Below the pieces are notes generated by a model. It had not been told where the DNA came from, did not search any database, and was given only the letters and a program-made list of their open reading frames with translations. Positions 1 to 7,515 of a stretch of 20,138 bases of DNA are shown here, piece after piece. The stretch comes from JAFAXD01 sp035472475 (lineage in GTDB: Bacteria > Pseudomonadota > Alphaproteobacteria > Rhizobiales > Xanthobacteraceae): NCBI GenBank assembly GCA_035472475.1, contig DATIPA010000183.1, forward strand, positions 1 through 20,138. The letters are read 5' to 3'. The stretch's first letter is position 1; every line of letters starts with the position of its first letter. Both the position numbers and the translations under genes were made by a program.

Positions 1-932
1 CGATGGACCAGAAGACACAGGACGCCGCAGCGCGCAATTCGCGCTGGGTGCCGGCGATCAGTTCGGCCACCTTTGCCTCGATCGGCGCTTACGTCATGAC
101 GCATGCGGCGGCCGAGGCGGCGCGTGTCATCTTCCGTTTCGGTCTGTGGCCGGCCGCGCTCGAGCTGTGGGGCATCGCGCCGAAGGATCCCAGAGCGAAC
201 GAGTGGAAAACGGCGCGGTGGAAAGACGGGCAACTTATCATGCCGGGGTTGCCGCCGCTCGCGTTGCCGGCGGTGGCGGCGAAGGCGCATGCGCGCAACG
301 GCGTGACCGGGGCGATGACGCATTGCTTCAACCGTTGGGCTTTCGCGCAGGCGACCTTTGCGATTTCCGGACAAGTGTGGACGGCCGACATCGATGCCCT
401 GGCCGTGCGCCGCGGCGCGGGCAAATTTGCTCGCCTCGAACGTTCCAACGTGAAGTATCCGCCAACCGATCTCAACAAGAGCGGTCCCACCCATGCGGCG
501 ACGTGCGGCGCGCTGGTTCGCGTGGAGATCGAGCGCGCAACCGGCGCGTTGCGGATCGCAAAAGCCTACAGCGTGCTGGAATGCGGCCAGGCGCTGGTCC
601 CGGAGGTCGTGCTGGGACAGGCGCAGGGCGGCTTCGCCATGAGTGTGGGCTTCGCCTTGCTCGAGTCGCTGCCGCCTTACGAGGACGGACCCGGCAACGG
701 GAAATGGAATCTCGGTCAATACGTCGTCCCACGGGGGTCGGACCTGCCGCTGAACGGGCTTGAGATTGAGATATTGCCACCCGTCGATGCCGACGAGCGG
801 CCGAAGGGCATGGCAGAAGTCGTGATGATGCCCGCGGCCCCTGCGCTTCTCAATGCCATTTACGACGCCACCGGTCACCGCTTCCGGTCCTTGCCGGTGA
901 CTCAAGCCATGATCAAGGGAGTCCTCAAGTGA
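1..932 (+). CDS. Molybdenum hydroxylase (xanthine dehydrogenase/aldehyde oxidase family), molybdopterin-binding large subunit, C-terminal part
   Basis: This is the 3' part of a large-subunit gene. The reading frame is open to the left edge, so the Met codon at 3 is internal and not a start. About 310 residues are visible. Family members are usually 700-780 residues, so over half is missing. The protein would bind molybdopterin-cytosine-dinucleotide and hydroxylate an aldehyde or N-heterocycle with water as oxygen donor. The visible C-terminal core ends with the family signature PKGMAEVVMMPAAPALLNAI followed by ATG and LPVT. The Glu codon at 816-818 in this signature aligns with the active-site Glu of xanthine dehydrogenases, from memory of the family. 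The stop lies one base before the 2Fe-2S subunit start, so the two are translationally coupled. With the cytochrome c that follows, the set resembles isoquinoline 1-oxidoreductase (IorB-like) rather than an NAD-linked xanthine dehydrogenase. The substrate cannot be told from this fragment. Confidence 0.88.
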   Translation, partial: MDQKTQDAAARNSRWVPAISSATFASIGAYVMTHAAAEAARVIFRFGLWPAALELWGIAPKDPRANEWKTARWKDGQLIMPGLPPLALPAVAAKAHARNGVTGAMTHCFNRWAFAQATFAISGQVWTADIDALAVRRGAGKFARLERSNVKYPPTDLNKSGPTHAATCGALVRVEIERATGALRIAKAYSVLECGQALVPEVVLGQAQGGFAMSVGFALLESLPPYEDGPGNGKWNLGQYVVPRGSDLPLNGLEIEILPPVDADERPKGMAEVVMMPAAPALLNAIYDATGHRFRSLPVTQAMIKGVLK

Positions 933-933
933 A

Positions 934-1443
934 ATGCTGACCGTCACCATCAACGGACGCGCTTACGGCCCAAGGGACGTGCGCGACGAACTCACGATGA
1001 ACGATTTCCTGCGCGAGTATCTCGGGATGACCGGCACCAAGTTCGGTTGCGGTGCCGCGCAATGCCTGAGCTGCGCGATCATCGTCGATGATCCCGACGG
1101 GACGAGCTACACGAGTCCGACCTGCATCGTTCCAGCAGTAAGCTTCAACGGCAAATCAATTCGCACGGTGGAAGGCCTTGCAAAGAACGGCGAGCTCTCC
1201 GCTCTGCAGAAGGCGTTCATCGAGCATTTCTCGTTCCAGTGCGGCTATTGCACGGCCGGGTTCCTCAACGAGAGTCAGGTCCTGCTCGAACGCCTGGCGA
1301 AGAAGCCGGTGGCGCGCGCCGATCTCGAGAAGACGATCGCCAAAGCGCTCGATGGCCATCTGTGCCGCTGCACCGGCTACGTCAAATATCACGAGGCGGT
1401 GCGCGCCGTGATTCTGGCGGATCCGGGACGCTATCTGTCCTAA
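934..1443 (+). CDS. (2Fe-2S)-binding small subunit of molybdenum hydroxylase (isoquinoline 1-oxidoreductase alpha-like)
   Basis: A 169-residue electron-transfer subunit, the normal length for the family. The N-terminal plant-ferredoxin domain carries the first cluster in KFGCGAAQCLSC plus a later Cys in SPTCIVP. The C-terminal helical domain carries the second cluster in CGYCTAGF and CRCTGY. All eight expected Cys are present. Electrons from the Mo centre would pass through both clusters, here probably to the cytochrome c encoded next. The ATG lies one base after the large-subunit stop. A GGGAG stretch sits about 12 bases upstream, a little far for a normal ribosome site, so coupling with the upstream gene probably matters. 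No FAD-subunit gene is visible on the right side of the operon, which fits the cytochrome-linked type. Confidence 0.93.
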   Translation: MLTVTINGRAYGPRDVRDELTMNDFLREYLGMTGTKFGCGAAQCLSCAIIVDDPDGTSYTSPTCIVPAVSFNGKSIRTVEGLAKNGELSALQKAFIEHFSFQCGYCTAGFLNESQVLLERLAKKPVARADLEKTIAKALDGHLCRCTGYVKYHEAVRAVILADPGRYLS

Positions 1444-1479
1444 TTGCCGAGAAGGCCCGAGCCAGGGAGGCAGGCGAGG

Positions 1480-2094
1480 ATGTGGTTCAACTTGCGGGTT
1501 CAGCTCTTCATTGCGGTCGTTCTATCGTCGGTGACCCTGCTGGCAGCGCGTGCGGTGTCCGACAGCCCATCGGATCAACTCGCGAGCGTCGAGAGTTTTT
1601 CGTCGATCGCCGACCCGGCGGCCCGGTCGGCCGCGATCTTCACCGAATTGGGCAAAGTGCTGACGCACCCGCGCTGTCTTAACTGCCACCCCGCCGGTGA
1701 TCGCCCAAGACAAGGTGACCTAAGCCGGCTGCATCAGCCGCCGGTCTGGCGTGGAGCTGACGGTTTTGGTCTCCCGGCCATGCGCTGTCCAATTTGCCAC
1801 CTGCAGGCCAACTTCGATCCCGCGGGCGTGCCGGGCAACCCGATCTGGCATCTCGCCCCGCGTGAAATGGGATGGGAAGGCAAGACGCTCGGCGAGATCT
1901 GTGCGCAGATCAAGGACCCGGCGCGCAACGGAAACCGAACTCTCGCGTCGCTCATCGAGCATATCGGCGAGGACCATCTGGTCGGCTGGGCCTGGGCGCC
2001 TGGATACGGCAGGCAATCGGCTCCCGGCACGCAGAAGCAGGCAGGCGCACTCGTCGAAGCCTGGATCGACACCGGGGCGGGGTGTCCAAACTAA
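1480..2094 (+). CDS. Exported two-haem cytochrome c, electron acceptor of the molybdenum hydroxylase
   Basis: I place the start at the ATG at 1480, behind a purine-rich AGGGAGG...GCGAGG stretch. The frame is open from a TTG at 1444, but that would put charged residues before the signal peptide. The product is 204 residues. Residues 1-26 form a signal peptide (short basic start, hydrophobic LFIAVVLSSVTLLAA, cleavage near ARA), so it acts in the periplasm. Two CxxCH haem sites are seen: CLNCH at 66-70 and CPICH at 103-107. Downstream are a Trp-rich WAWAPGYG motif and a lone Cys near the C-terminus. From memory it resembles proteins annotated as an isoquinoline 1-oxidoreductase subunit in rhizobia. 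It sits 36 bases after the 2Fe-2S gene and is likely the last gene of that operon. No export signal can be judged for the Mo subunit because its N-terminus is outside the window. Confidence 0.85.
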   Translation: MWFNLRVQLFIAVVLSSVTLLAARAVSDSPSDQLASVESFSSIADPAARSAAIFTELGKVLTHPRCLNCHPAGDRPRQGDLSRLHQPPVWRGADGFGLPAMRCPICHLQANFDPAGVPGNPIWHLAPREMGWEGKTLGEICAQIKDPARNGNRTLASLIEHIGEDHLVGWAWAPGYGRQSAPGTQKQAGALVEAWIDTGAGCPN

Positions 2095-2134
2095 AAACGA
2101 CGGATGAGTTGCGCTCGCGCTGTACTCGCGCCGG

Positions 2135-3022
2135 TTAACCCGGGTGCCTGATGATTGGCGCCGGCACATAGCGAAATGCGCCGCCGGCGCGCGCCACATG
2201 TCCGATCCCCGGCCAGGGCGCGTGATAGCTCAAAATGCGCAGGCGGGTATCGGCGAGCCACGTCAGCGTTTTGATCCGCGTGCTTGCACCCAAAGCCTTG
2301 TCGTAGTCGTAGGCGCTCTCGCCCGCCGGAAACGCGTACGACAACGGGTCGTGAAACGTGACGTCGCATGACACGCACAACTTCTCGTCCCGCGAGGAGA
2401 CGAGGAAGATCGTGTGGCCCGGCGTATGGCCGGGCGCCGCGATCGCGCGCACGCCGGGCAATAATTCCTCATTGTCGCGGAAGAAGCGCATGCGGTGCCG
2501 TAGCGGAACCAGGTGCTTCTGTACGCCTTCGACGACGGCGGTCATCTCCGGGTCGTCGCAATGCTCCCAGAATGCGAGCTCCTTCTCCGCCATGTAGATC
2601 GTGGCGTTTGGGAACGTCGGCGTTCCGTCGTCGCGCATGGTGCCCCAGCAATGGTCCGGATGCGCGTGGCTCAGCACCATGGCGCTGATCTGCTCGGGGC
2701 GAACGCCGGCCTCGGACAGACTTCGCAGCAGACGCCCCGCCTCGGATCCGAATAGCTGCGAGCTGCCCATGCCGTTGTCGAAGAGCGCCAGTTCCCCATC
2801 GAGATCGAGCAGCAAAATATTCTGCTCGATGCGCATCGGGCCTGCGGGCAGGAAAGCGTCGCGCAACGCGTCCTCGATCAGGTTCGGCGCAAGCGTCGTG
2901 AAGACCTCGCCGGGCGGCGTCAGCAGCAACGGCCCGTCGGAGACGACCGCGGCCGACCGATTACCGATACTGAAACGGTGGAAGGCCGGCTCGTGACCCG
3001 AGATGCGGCTATGTTCAAGCAT
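2135..3022 (-). CDS. MBL-fold metallo-hydrolase
   Basis: A 295-residue metallo-beta-lactamase-fold hydrolase with a full set of metal ligands. These are H119-A-H121-P-D123-H124 in LSHAHPDHCWG, a His in APGHTPGH (199-203), D220 in SCDVTFHDP and H267 in SYHAPWPG. The layout resembles AHL-lactonase-like and other esterase-type members, but the substrate is not predictable. No signal peptide is seen, so it is probably cytosolic. The start is an ATG with no convincing Shine-Dalgarno upstream. It is the last gene of the minus-strand run cysE, DUF3126, MBL, 37 bases after the DUF3126 stop. Its stop converges with the cytochrome c gene, only 40 bases away, and no clear terminator is visible there. 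Confidence 0.88.
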   Translation of the reverse strand: MLEHSRISGHEPAFHRFSIGNRSAAVVSDGPLLLTPPGEVFTTLAPNLIEDALRDAFLPAGPMRIEQNILLLDLDGELALFDNGMGSSQLFGSEAGRLLRSLSEAGVRPEQISAMVLSHAHPDHCWGTMRDDGTPTFPNATIYMAEKELAFWEHCDDPEMTAVVEGVQKHLVPLRHRMRFFRDNEELLPGVRAIAAPGHTPGHTIFLVSSRDEKLCVSCDVTFHDPLSYAFPAGESAYDYDKALGASTRIKTLTWLADTRLRILSYHAPWPGIGHVARAGGAFRYVPAPIIRHPG

Positions 3023-3059
3023 GATCGAGCAGCGGCCCGGCGCCGGCGCGTCGAACCCC

Positions 3060-3269
3060 TCACCCCAAATCGGTGCTCAGAATCGCCATCTGGAAATTGT
3101 AAGAGCGGTCGTCGTCTTCATCGTCGACGAACAGCACCCCGATAAATTCCTCGCCGATATACACCTCGGCTGAGTCTTCTTTGCGTGGACGCGGCACGAC
3201 GCGAATACGGGCATTTCCGAACAGCTGACGCAAATAGGTCTCGATCTTCCTGATCTCTTGGACGTCCAC
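3060..3269 (-). CDS. DUF3126 family protein
   Basis: A 69-residue protein that matches the alphaproteobacterial DUF3126 family, from memory. It has an N-terminal helix, then the conserved RVVPRPRKEDSAEVYIG and EEFIGVLFVDDEDDDRSYNF blocks, and ends in AILSTDL. It is very acidic in the second half and looks like a small beta-rich cytosolic protein. The function is unknown. The start is a GTG preceded at good spacing by a GGGGGAG ribosome site, which settles the choice. It follows cysE with a 29-base gap. That pairing is recurrent in Hyphomicrobiales and suggests a link with cysteine synthesis or shared expression, though this is only inference. Confidence 0.93.
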   Translation of the reverse strand: MDVQEIRKIETYLRQLFGNARIRVVPRPRKEDSAEVYIGEEFIGVLFVDDEDDDRSYNFQMAILSTDLG

Positions 3270-3298
3270 CGTGTTGCTCCCCCGCCGCGCTTAATTCG

Positions 3299-4117
3299 TC
3301 AAATGCCGACGTCGTACACCATCTGGTCCATCGTGCGCGAGGGTTCTGCGCAACCCGCTTCGCCGATGACTTTCGCCGGCACCCCGGCGACCGTAACATT
3401 GTTCGGCACATCCTTGACTACGACCGAGCCGGCCGCAACACGCGAGCAGTGGCCGACCTCGATATTCCCGAGAATTTTCGCGCCGGCGCCGATCATCACG
3501 CCGTATCGGATCTTCGGGTGACGGTCGCCGACCTCCTTGCCGGTGCCGCCCAGCGTCACGCCGTGCAGGATCGAAACGTCATCGTCGATCACCGCGGTCT
3601 CGCCCACCACCACGCCGGTGGCATGATCGACGAAAATGCCACGACCGATGCGCGCAGCCGGGTGGATGTCGCACTGAAACACTTCTGACGCGCGACTCTG
3701 CAGGTAGTACGCCAGGTCCTTGCGGCCCTTCCCCCACAGCCAGTGCGCGAGCCGCTGCGTCTGAACGGCATGAAAACCCTTGTAGTAGAGGATCGGTTCG
3801 ATAAAGCGGTTGGTCGCCGGATCGCGGTCGAAGGTCGCGACCACGTCGGCGCGAAACATTTCGCCCAGCCCCGGCTTTTCGTCGAGCGCGTCCGCGTAGA
3901 CCTGCCGGATCAACTCGCCACCCACCATCGGGTGGTCCAGCCGTTCCGCGATCCGCTGCACGACCGCGGCCTCGAGCGTGTTGGGATGGAGCACGGCCGA
4001 GTAGATGAACGAGGCGATCTCCGGCTCCCGCCGCACGATTTCCTCGGCCTCGCGCCGGATGCGCGTCCAGACCGGATCGACTGTGTCGAGTGCCGACTTG
4101 GTTTGAAGCTGGGCCAT
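3299..4117 (-). CDS. cysE: Serine O-acetyltransferase
   Basis: CysE transfers acetyl from acetyl-CoA to L-serine, the committed step of cysteine synthesis, in the cytosol. The product is 272 residues, a normal length. Residues 1-145 form the helical N-terminal domain (with DPVWTRIRREAEEIV). Residues from about 150 to 250 form the left-handed beta-helix of hexapeptide repeats. Active-site signatures are FVDHATGVVVGE (His 165) and ILHGVTLGGTGK (His 185), followed by GDRHPKI. The tail ends in Ile, the residue CysE usually inserts into CysK in the cysteine synthase complex (family knowledge). The frame extends to a GTG at 4135. I prefer the ATG at 4117 because GGGAG lies nine bases upstream. It heads the run cysE, DUF3126, MBL hydrolase. 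Confidence 0.96.
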   Translation of the reverse strand: MAQLQTKSALDTVDPVWTRIRREAEEIVRREPEIASFIYSAVLHPNTLEAAVVQRIAERLDHPMVGGELIRQVYADALDEKPGLGEMFRADVVATFDRDPATNRFIEPILYYKGFHAVQTQRLAHWLWGKGRKDLAYYLQSRASEVFQCDIHPAARIGRGIFVDHATGVVVGETAVIDDDVSILHGVTLGGTGKEVGDRHPKIRYGVMIGAGAKILGNIEVGHCSRVAAGSVVVKDVPNNVTVAGVPAKVIGEAGCAEPSRTMDQMVYDVGI

Positions 4118-4210
4118 GTTCACACTCCCTACCACTCCAACTACTACGCTTTAGTTAGTTTCGATCTTAGCATAAAGCACCGGTCCGCCCGGCTTCCGCA
4201 CAATCAATTC

Positions 4211-5095
4211 CTAATGACTGAGTTTGTTCAGAAATTCGAGGATTGCACTCGAAAATTGATCATTTTGGTCACCGGCAACCATGTGGCGGGCGCCGGCCAC
4301 GTCCGCATAAGAGGCATGCGGGACCAATGCAAGAAAGTCTTTCGCATGGTCTTCCTGCACGAGCTCGGAGGCCGTGCCGCGTACCAGAAGCACGGGCATT
4401 TTCAAGCTTTTCGCCGCGTCTGCCAGCGAGGCTTCGCGCGCCTCCCGGTAGGCGTGGTCGGGACGCCGGCTGTCGAGGAAGCGCGGATCCCAATGCCACC
4501 GCCAACGGCCGTCCGAGTGCAGGCGCAGGTTCTTGCGCAAGCCTTCGTGCGAGCGCGGCCGCGGTCGATGCGGCAAATACGCCGCTACCGCTTCGGCGGC
4601 TTCCGCCACCGAGCCAAAGCCTTCGCGCGCGTGCGCGCGCATGAAGCCCTGGACCTTGGCGATACCGGCGTAGTCGACCCGGGGCGTGATATCGACCAGC
4701 ACCAGCGCCGAAAACAGCGCCGGCCGGCCGGATCGCGCAGCCTCACCTTCCGCCATAAGGGCCGCGACGCCACCGAGCGAAGCCCCGGCGACGGCCGGAC
4801 GCACCCCATGACGCTCGGCCAGCCGGTCGGCCAGCCCCTGGGCGTCAGCTGCGTAGTCGCGAAAGCCATAGGCCCCGTTCTCGATCCAATCCGAGTCGCC
4901 GTGACCGCGCTGGTCGACCGCATAGGCGGTCATGCCGGCGCCGGCGATCGCCCGTGCGGTCCGCTGCCATGCGTGCCTGGTTTGCCCGCCGCCGTGCAGG
5001 AGCAACACCACCGGACCGCGATCGCCGAAAACATCGCCAACCAGGGTGTTGCCCTGGGCGCCGACAAAGCGTTCGCTACGAGATACGCCGGTCAC
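4211..5095 (-). CDS. Alpha/beta hydrolase
   Basis: A 294-residue alpha/beta-hydrolase-fold protein. It shows the oxyanion motif LLLHGGGQTRHAW (32-43), the block DQRGHGDSDW (61-70), the nucleophile elbow GASLGG (Ser 106) and the catalytic His in GARHMVAGDQND (His 271). The acid position reads TASELV, with Glu 244 the likely member. Many relatives have Asp there. It starts with GTG, overlapping the stop of the upstream alpha/beta hydrolase as GTGA, so the two are translationally coupled. The closest families I can think of are non-haem peroxidase-like and epoxide-hydrolase-like hydrolases. The substrate is unknown. No signal peptide is present. After its stop there is a 93-base gap to the cysE start with no strong terminator. 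Confidence 0.88.
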   Translation of the reverse strand: MTGVSRSERFVGAQGNTLVGDVFGDRGPVVLLLHGGGQTRHAWQRTARAIAGAGMTAYAVDQRGHGDSDWIENGAYGFRDYAADAQGLADRLAERHGVRPAVAGASLGGVAALMAEGEAARSGRPALFSALVLVDITPRVDYAGIAKVQGFMRAHAREGFGSVAEAAEAVAAYLPHRPRPRSHEGLRKNLRLHSDGRWRWHWDPRFLDSRRPDHAYREAREASLADAAKSLKMPVLLVRGTASELVQEDHAKDFLALVPHASYADVAGARHMVAGDQNDQFSSAILEFLNKLSH

Positions 5096-5844
5096 GGCCG
5101 ATCCCGCAGAAAAGCGAGCACGCCGTTTTTATAGACCCGGTCGCCCACAGCCAGCATGTGGTCACGATCCGGAATCGCGAGGACGCGCGCCTGCGGAATG
5201 AGCGCAGCCAGTTCGTGGGGTGACCCCGCAATCGTGTCCTTGGTGCCGACAGCAATCAGCAGCGGCATCTTGAGCGCAGCGACTTCGGCGCGCGGCAACG
5301 GCGGCCCGCCGCCCTTGACGCAGGCGGCCAGCGCGCGGAGATCCGATTTGGTCTGTTCGGCAAAGCGGCGGAACACGTAGCCCTGCGGATCAGTGACCTC
5401 GTCAATCGATCGCGCTTCGAGCGCCTGGACGACGTTCTCTTGCAATCCGCCACCGGCGATCAGACGCTTGCCGACGCCCCCCAGGATTGCGGAGCGCAAG
5501 CGGTCGGGATGTGCGACCGCAAGGTTCGCGGTGATGCGCGCCCCCATGGAATAGCCCATGACGTCGGCGCGGGCGATGCCGAGATGATCGAGCAACGCGC
5601 GTACGTCCTCGGCCATCAGGGCGCGGTCATAATCGGCCGGGGCGTAAAGCTTGCTGGAAGCACCGTGGCCCCGGTTATCAAGCGCGATCGCACGGCGGCC
5701 GGCGCGGGTGAGCGTCGTCACCCAGCCGGGCGCGACCCAGTTGACTTCCTTGTTGGAGGCGAAGCCGTGCACGAGCACGATTGGCTCGCCCTCACCCTCG
5801 TCCAGGTAGGCGATGTCGACCGGGCCATGACGGAACGAAGGCAT
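5092..5844 (-). CDS. Alpha/beta hydrolase
   Basis: A 250-residue alpha/beta hydrolase. It has the oxyanion motif LVHGFASNKEVNW, the block ALDNRGHGASSKLY, the nucleophile elbow GYSMGA (Ser 99), the acid in GTKDTIAG (Asp 203) and the His in DRDHMLAVGD (His 229), so the triad is complete. I choose the ATG at 5844 because the product then begins MPSFRHGPVDIAY, as I remember rhizobial relatives doing. A GTG start at 5943 would overlap the upstream gene by 62 bases and add a low-complexity Arg/Pro-rich leader. No clear ribosome site precedes 5844, so the start remains the weakest part of the call. The gene ends in the GTGA overlap with the second hydrolase. The two proteins are clearly different in sequence, not a recent duplication. 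Confidence 0.88.
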   Translation of the reverse strand: MPSFRHGPVDIAYLDEGEGEPIVLVHGFASNKEVNWVAPGWVTTLTRAGRRAIALDNRGHGASSKLYAPADYDRALMAEDVRALLDHLGIARADVMGYSMGARITANLAVAHPDRLRSAILGGVGKRLIAGGGLQENVVQALEARSIDEVTDPQGYVFRRFAEQTKSDLRALAACVKGGGPPLPRAEVAALKMPLLIAVGTKDTIAGSPHELAALIPQARVLAIPDRDHMLAVGDRVYKNGVLAFLRDRP

Positions 5845-5881
5845 GCGGCGGGTGACGGGGGACGCGTTCCGATCTTGGCCG

Positions 5882-7036
5882 CTAGGTGGACGCCGGGTTG
5901 CCGGCACCGGCAGCCGTGATCGCGCGGAGCTCGCGTGCGGCACGCCGACGTTTTCCGCGACGTATCATCATCTCGGTCAACCTTTCGGTGAAACCCTTTA
6001 CGGCCGAGCAGAATCCCAGCGCGACCAGCGCCGCAGTCAGCAGCCAGCTTGCGGTATCGACAGCAAAGAAGCCGATCGCAAGCACCGAGCGGCCGAGCAA
6101 CCGCAGAATTGCACGCGTCTTGCCGCCCTCCTTCTCGGCCAGCTTTGCGACCCGCGCGACCTCGCGCGGTTCCTCGGCCAGCCGCAGCCCATCGAGCGCT
6201 GCGCGCGTTCCGGCGCGTGCCTCGATACGGCCGACGTCGCCCGCGAGGTTCACGAGCCCGCGCACCTTGTCCAGTTTGACCGCGTCGCGGGCCGCGCGCA
6301 CCGCGAGTGCGGGTTCGGTCAGCGAGGCGGTCGCAAACGCGCGCCGCAACGCGCCTGCATCAACCACCTCGCGCAACGAGCGGCCGATCGCGCCGGCGAG
6401 CCGCCTGCTCATGAGGCCGGTCTTGCGCGCGACCTTGGCAAGCGTGAGCCCGACGCGTGCCGGCGTGCTGGTACCGAGGCTCGCATAGGTCACGGCTGTC
6501 ACAGCGATGCCGACCCCTGCGAGACCGAGTACCGTCTCGTCCGTCTCTTCCCCGCGCGCAAACCGGTAGCCTTCGCGCGCCGCATCGCGAACGTCACCGA
6601 ACACGAACAAATCTCCGAGCGCGGTGCCTGCAAAACCAGCGACGTTGTCGGGCTCGCCCGTGATCAACCCGCGGGCAAAATCCTTGGCGTGTCGGGTGGC
6701 CGTCGCACTCGCCGAGTTCGCGGTCGCAAGCTGCTCCGCGAGCCGCGGATCGATCGCAACTCCGCGATCGCGCGCCAGTTCAGCAAAGCTGTTCGCAAGG
6801 TCGACGTCCGCGCCATCGAGCGCCGCCTTGATCTCGTGCTCCGCAACGGGTCCGTTAAATGTTCCGTCAAGCAGATGATCGGCCAAGGCCGCAGGATCAT
6901 CGGCATGGATCAGCAGCACCCCAGCCCGGTAGGCGTGCGGCGCGCACAAAAACGCGGCGATGCCGAGTACGACCGCGATCGCGATCGGCAGGCCGGTCCA
7001 ACGGGAGACAAAAGAATATTTCGACAGCAATCGCAT
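5882..7036 (-). CDS. Membrane-anchored protein of unknown function
   Basis: I do not recognise a named family. The product from the ATG at 7036 is 384 residues. An AGGTGG ribosome site lies nine bases upstream. The alternative GTG at 7066 falls at the edge of the candidate promoter and would be upstream of the transcript start. An N-terminal membrane segment (about 16-33, LPIAIAVVLGIAAFL) follows a short basic end, so the long middle is probably periplasmic or membrane-associated. A second hydrophobic stretch lies near 167-188 (VLGLAGVGIAVTAVTYASLG) and a longer one near 316-344. The C-terminus is strongly basic (MIRRGKRRRAARELR). The middle is Ala/Arg/Glu/Lys-rich and looks helical. It is first in the run with the two alpha/beta hydrolases, with a 37-base gap to the first one. 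Confidence 0.75.
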   Translation of the reverse strand: MRLLSKYSFVSRWTGLPIAIAVVLGIAAFLCAPHAYRAGVLLIHADDPAALADHLLDGTFNGPVAEHEIKAALDGADVDLANSFAELARDRGVAIDPRLAEQLATANSASATATRHAKDFARGLITGEPDNVAGFAGTALGDLFVFGDVRDAAREGYRFARGEETDETVLGLAGVGIAVTAVTYASLGTSTPARVGLTLAKVARKTGLMSRRLAGAIGRSLREVVDAGALRRAFATASLTEPALAVRAARDAVKLDKVRGLVNLAGDVGRIEARAGTRAALDGLRLAEEPREVARVAKLAEKEGGKTRAILRLLGRSVLAIGFFAVDTASWLLTAALVALGFCSAVKGFTERLTEMMIRRGKRRRAARELRAITAAGAGNPAST

Positions 7037-7066
7037 GAATCGAGTCCACCTGACGACGGCCGGCAC

Positions 7067-7095
7067 TATATAGGGAGAATCGACGCGCGCGTGAA
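7067..7095 (-). promoter_or_regulatory. Candidate sigma-70-type promoter for the membrane protein/hydrolase operon
   Basis: On the minus strand TTCACG (7095-7090) and TATATA (7072-7067) are separated by exactly 17 bases. Each hexamer matches the sigma-70 consensus at four of six positions. The predicted transcript start near 7060 leaves a leader of about 24 bases before the ATG at 7036. The element lies in the 227-base divergent region between this operon and the zinc-finger gene. It is a prediction from base pattern only. Confidence 0.4.
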
Positions 7096-7263
7096 CCTTC
7101 GTGCGAGCGTTTTGCGGAGGTTCGGCGATGGCGCCTCTTCGGCCAGCCGAGGACGCGACCGAGGCACTAGGAATTGAAACGGTTGGCCGCTATGGTCCGG
7201 CGGCGCTCGACTGCCGGTGACGCTGAGTTCGCAATCGCGCCGTTCACTGATCAAGGACCAATC

Positions 7264-7509
7264 ATGACCGAGCACGTGGTTCCGCATTTCCATAATGAGG
7301 CCGGCCTCGTCCAGATCGAGGTCGGCGCGCGCGAGTTCATGTGCACCGGGGCGAAGCCGCCGTTTGATCACCCGCATGTCTTTCTCGACATGGGCGAAGA
7401 TGACGAGATCATCTGCCCCTATTGCTCGACGCTTTACAAACACAACGCCGCCCTGGACCCGCATTCGTCACAGCCTCCCGAATGCGCGTTGGTCGAGGGC
7501 GCCGCCTGA
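7264..7509 (+). CDS. CHCC-type zinc-finger domain protein (NDUFS6-like)
   Basis: An 81-residue protein with the zinc-finger CHCC signature. Cys 27 (in REFMCTGA) and a His in FDHPHVF (36 or 38), then the pair C51-P-Y-C54 in IICPYCSTLY, are the zinc ligands. The spacing and the DHPHVFLDMG block match the bacterial relatives of NDUFS6, the complex I accessory subunit. In alphaproteobacteria these are short cytosolic proteins often left as hypothetical. I use the ATG at 7264, preceded by AAGGA at good spacing. The frame is open further upstream, but family proteins begin MTEHVVPHF-like. The FAD monooxygenase starts six bases downstream, so the two genes are probably co-transcribed. Confidence 0.93.
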   Translation: MTEHVVPHFHNEAGLVQIEVGAREFMCTGAKPPFDHPHVFLDMGEDDEIICPYCSTLYKHNAALDPHSSQPPECALVEGAA

Positions 7510-7515
7510 CGTTCC

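Noticed and set aside
4621..4641. Alternating CG-rich tract GCGCGCGTGCGCGCGC
   Set aside because: It lies inside the alpha/beta hydrolase gene and encodes a normal AHAREG-like stretch there. No separate function is needed to explain it.
3743..5134. Long plus-strand open frame of 463 codons antisense to cysE and the alpha/beta hydrolase
   Set aside because: It is Arg/His/Pro-rich with no family motif and covers two well-supported minus-strand genes. Long antisense frames are common in GC-rich DNA.
5843..7177. Plus-strand open frame of 444 codons opposite the unknown membrane protein
   Set aside because: Arg/Gln/His-rich shadow composition. The minus-strand product has plausible membrane segments, a ribosome site and a promoter.
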